The notes below the pieces were generated by a model that was not told the origin of the DNA, did no database searches, and worked only from the letters and a program-made list of their open reading frames with translations. This document shows, one piece after another, positions 6,368 to 7,160 of a stretch of 7,160 nucleotides of DNA. This DNA comes from Spirochaetaceae bacterium (GTDB lineage: Bacteria > Spirochaetota > Spirochaetia > Treponematales > Breznakiellaceae), in contig JAIRPM010000011.1 of NCBI GenBank assembly GCA_031257075.1, positions 1 to 7,160 on the forward strand. The letters run 5' to 3'. Position 1 is the first letter of the stretch. Each line of letters starts with the position of its first letter. Both the position numbers and the translations under genes were made by a program.

Positions 6368-6396
6368 AATGTAACACAACGTAAAAAAAGTGTCAA
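6368..6396 (-). promoter_or_regulatory. Strong sigma70-type promoter toward the barrel gene
   Basis: On the minus strand: a perfect -35 TTGACA (6391-6396), a 17-nt spacer (6374-6390), and -10 TACATT (6368-6373), which has 4 of 6 consensus bases and is preceded by TGT, an extended -10. The spacer contains a T7 run whose length could vary. Predicted start is near 6361. This is the best promoter in the window. It drives the leader holding the TACAG tract, and the barrel gene if transcription passes the hairpin at 6062-6103. Confidence 0.7.
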
Positions 6397-6425
6397 GTGG
6401 GTAAGGACAGGCTTACAGAGAGACC

Positions 6426-6504
6426 GCGGCAGCCGTGGCCGCCGCTGCCGCAATCGCCCCGCTGCCGGCCCGCGTCCCGGCAGGCGGTTCGCGGCAAGGC
6501 CGCG
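6426..6504. repeat. GC-rich cluster of three hairpins
   Basis: Three perfect inverted repeats lie one after another: GCGGCAGC/GCTGCCGC (6426-6433/6444-6451), CTGCCGG/CCGGCAG (6462-6468/6477-6483) and CGCGGC/GCCGCG (6490-6495/6499-6504). The tract is far richer in GC than the AT-rich palindromes next to it. It ends at GCTTCCCTAGG (6504-6514), an 11-nt match to the border of R4 at 6627-6637. No gene is supported here. It may be the core of another repeat element. Confidence 0.5.
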
Positions 6505-6511
6505 CTTCCCT

Positions 6512-6552
6512 AGGGTAACACTGATTAAATTGACTCTAATCAGCGTTACCCT
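6512..6552. repeat. Palindromic repeat R3
   Basis: AGGGTAACACTGATTA (6512-6527) pairs with TAATCAGCGTTACCCT (6537-6552) around a 9-nt loop, 15 of 16 positions complementary with the last a G-T/A-C change. It is the most regular member of the family with R1, R2 and R4. It abuts the CCTAGG border at 6509-6514. Confidence 0.75.
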
Positions 6553-6554
6553 CT

Positions 6555-6584
6555 TGTAGTTTCTCATTTCATTGCGAAACTACA
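6555..6584. repeat. Inverted repeat between R3 and R4
   Basis: TGTAGTTTC (6555-6563) and GAAACTACA (6576-6584) are perfectly complementary with a 12-nt loop. The outer bases CCCT (6549-6552) and AGGG (6584-6587) could extend the stem past a short bulge, competing with R3 and R4. The sequence of the stem is unlike the AGGGAAGCACTGATT family. Confidence 0.6.
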
Positions 6585-6634
6585 GGGAAAGTAACCACTG
6601 ATTTATTCTCGGTTGAATAAATCAGTGCTTCCCT
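6584..6634. repeat. Palindromic repeat R4 at the end of the methyltransferase gene
   Basis: CACTGATTTATTC (6596-6608) and GAATAAATCAGTG (6615-6627) form a perfect 13-bp stem with a 6-nt loop. AGGGAA (6584-6589) and TTCCCT (6629-6634) add 6 bp outside an asymmetric bulge (6 nt against 1 nt). Its right arm is repeated exactly at 4536-4551. The TAG stop of the methyltransferase (6633-6635) lies inside the outer end, so the palindrome is the 3' end of that mRNA. No T-run follows. Confidence 0.75.
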
Positions 6635-7160
6635 AGGCGTTTTTTTCCAGGATGTGCAAGTACTCTCTTGTGCCGTCCGCATAATGGCGGCGGTTTGCGG
6701 CTTTGTCCGCCTTGAAGCGCCGGTAGCCTATCTGCGCAAGGTCATATTTACCGTATTTGCGCATTATTTGTTCAATGTTACTAACAGGCATTAGACCTTC
6801 GTTATTGTAACTGAAAAAAATGTATCTAAACCTTGCGTTTTTAAGCAGCGTATCAAAAACGGCGTGAACCTTGCGGCGGCTGCACCAAACAGAACGCTCA
6901 TAGCGGCGCAGGCCTGTTTTTCCGTTTGGAACAAAAGGTTTATATTCGGCAATTGTATTTAGCATGTGGTAGTTTGCGCCGTATTGCCTTTCGTTGTACG
7001 GCGGGTCAAGGTATAAAATATCGCCTTCTATGTTTTTAATTAGGCGGTCTGCATCGCTGTTATATACTTCGTGTTTGTTTGCGTTAATTTCAAAATTTGC
7101 AGGTTCGATAACAAGTTCTTTTTGCGCCGTTTTTTTTAGATGTTTCAAATATGCGCCATA
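6633..7160 (-). CDS. D12-class adenine-specific DNA methyltransferase (5' partial)
   Basis: The frame is open to the right edge of the window (the visible part begins 'YGAYLKHLKKT'), so the true start is outside; the TTG at 7148 is internal. 175 residues are visible. 'ILYLDPPYNERQYGANYHML' contains the catalytic motif IV, DPPY, at about visible residues 52-55 (bases 6996-7007), which positions adenine N6 for methyl transfer from S-adenosylmethionine. 'RYIFFSYNNEG' and the C-terminal 'TREYLHILEKN' fit this Dam/M.DpnII-like family. The AdoMet-binding FxGxG motif lies before DPPY in this class and would be outside the window, as would most target-recognition sequence. No restriction enzyme is visible on the downstream side, so orphan or restriction-partnered status is open. 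The stop codon TAG falls in the border of palindrome R4. Confidence 0.85.
   Translation of the reverse strand, partial: YGAYLKHLKKTAQKELVIEPANFEINANKHEVYNSDADRLIKNIEGDILYLDPPYNERQYGANYHMLNTIAEYKPFVPNGKTGLRRYERSVWCSRRKVHAVFDTLLKNARFRYIFFSYNNEGLMPVSNIEQIMRKYGKYDLAQIGYRRFKADKAANRRHYADGTREYLHILEKNA

Noticed and set aside
6251..6559. Plus-strand frame of 102 codons through the pentanucleotide tract (VLYCT repeats) and the hairpin cluster
   Set aside because: No ribosome-binding site or promoter was seen. The frame is made of repeat and hairpin sequence with an Arg/Pro/Gly-rich low-complexity middle.

Overview
The window looks like a stretch of spirochaete chromosome, most likely a Treponema of the insect-gut or environmental type. 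This is an inference from an outer-membrane barrel protein with a KKVFSVLF...LWA-Q leader and C-terminal Phe, a cytoplasmic TPR protein, near-50% GC, and palindromic intergenic repeats. No rRNA or other phylogenetic marker is present, so the assignment is moderate at best.

Layout from left to right: (1) 1-732, plus strand: the C-terminal part of an iron-siderophore/cobalamin-type ABC substrate-binding protein, cut by the left edge. (2) 733-993: intergenic, with a good sigma70-type promoter and a stem-loop near the predicted start of the next mRNA. (3) 994-1713, plus: a TPR-repeat protein. (4) 1714-1766: a short convergent gap with a second palindrome of the same family. (5) 1767-4517, minus: a two-gene unit, glycerate kinase followed 3 nt later by a fused two-NBD oligopeptide-type ABC ATPase, with translation probably coupled. 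(6) 4518-4650: the promoter region of that unit and the intrinsic terminator of the next gene. (7) 4651-5961, minus: an exported beta-barrel outer-membrane protein with a GTG start and a perfect AGGAGG. (8) 5962-6632: a 671-nt stretch without a secure gene but rich in signals. It holds a strong minus-strand promoter, a 5'-terminal hairpin, seven tandem TACAG units (minus-strand reading), a possible small ORF, a terminator-like hairpin about 100 nt before the barrel gene, and a dense cluster of hairpins. (9) 6633-7160, minus: the C-terminal part of a D12-class adenine DNA methyltransferase, cut by the right edge.

The most notable region is 6008-6640. A promoter with a consensus -35 and an extended -10 drives a leader toward the barrel gene. 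The leader carries a slippage-prone pentanucleotide tract, and an intrinsic-terminator-like hairpin lies between it and the porin. This has the architecture of a phase-variable or attenuated control region, but no function is demonstrated by sequence alone. The second theme is a family of imperfect palindromes (arm roughly AGGGAAGCACTGATT) found at four full sites and at least one half site. They sit in gaps between genes, and one supplies the stop codon of the methyltransferase.
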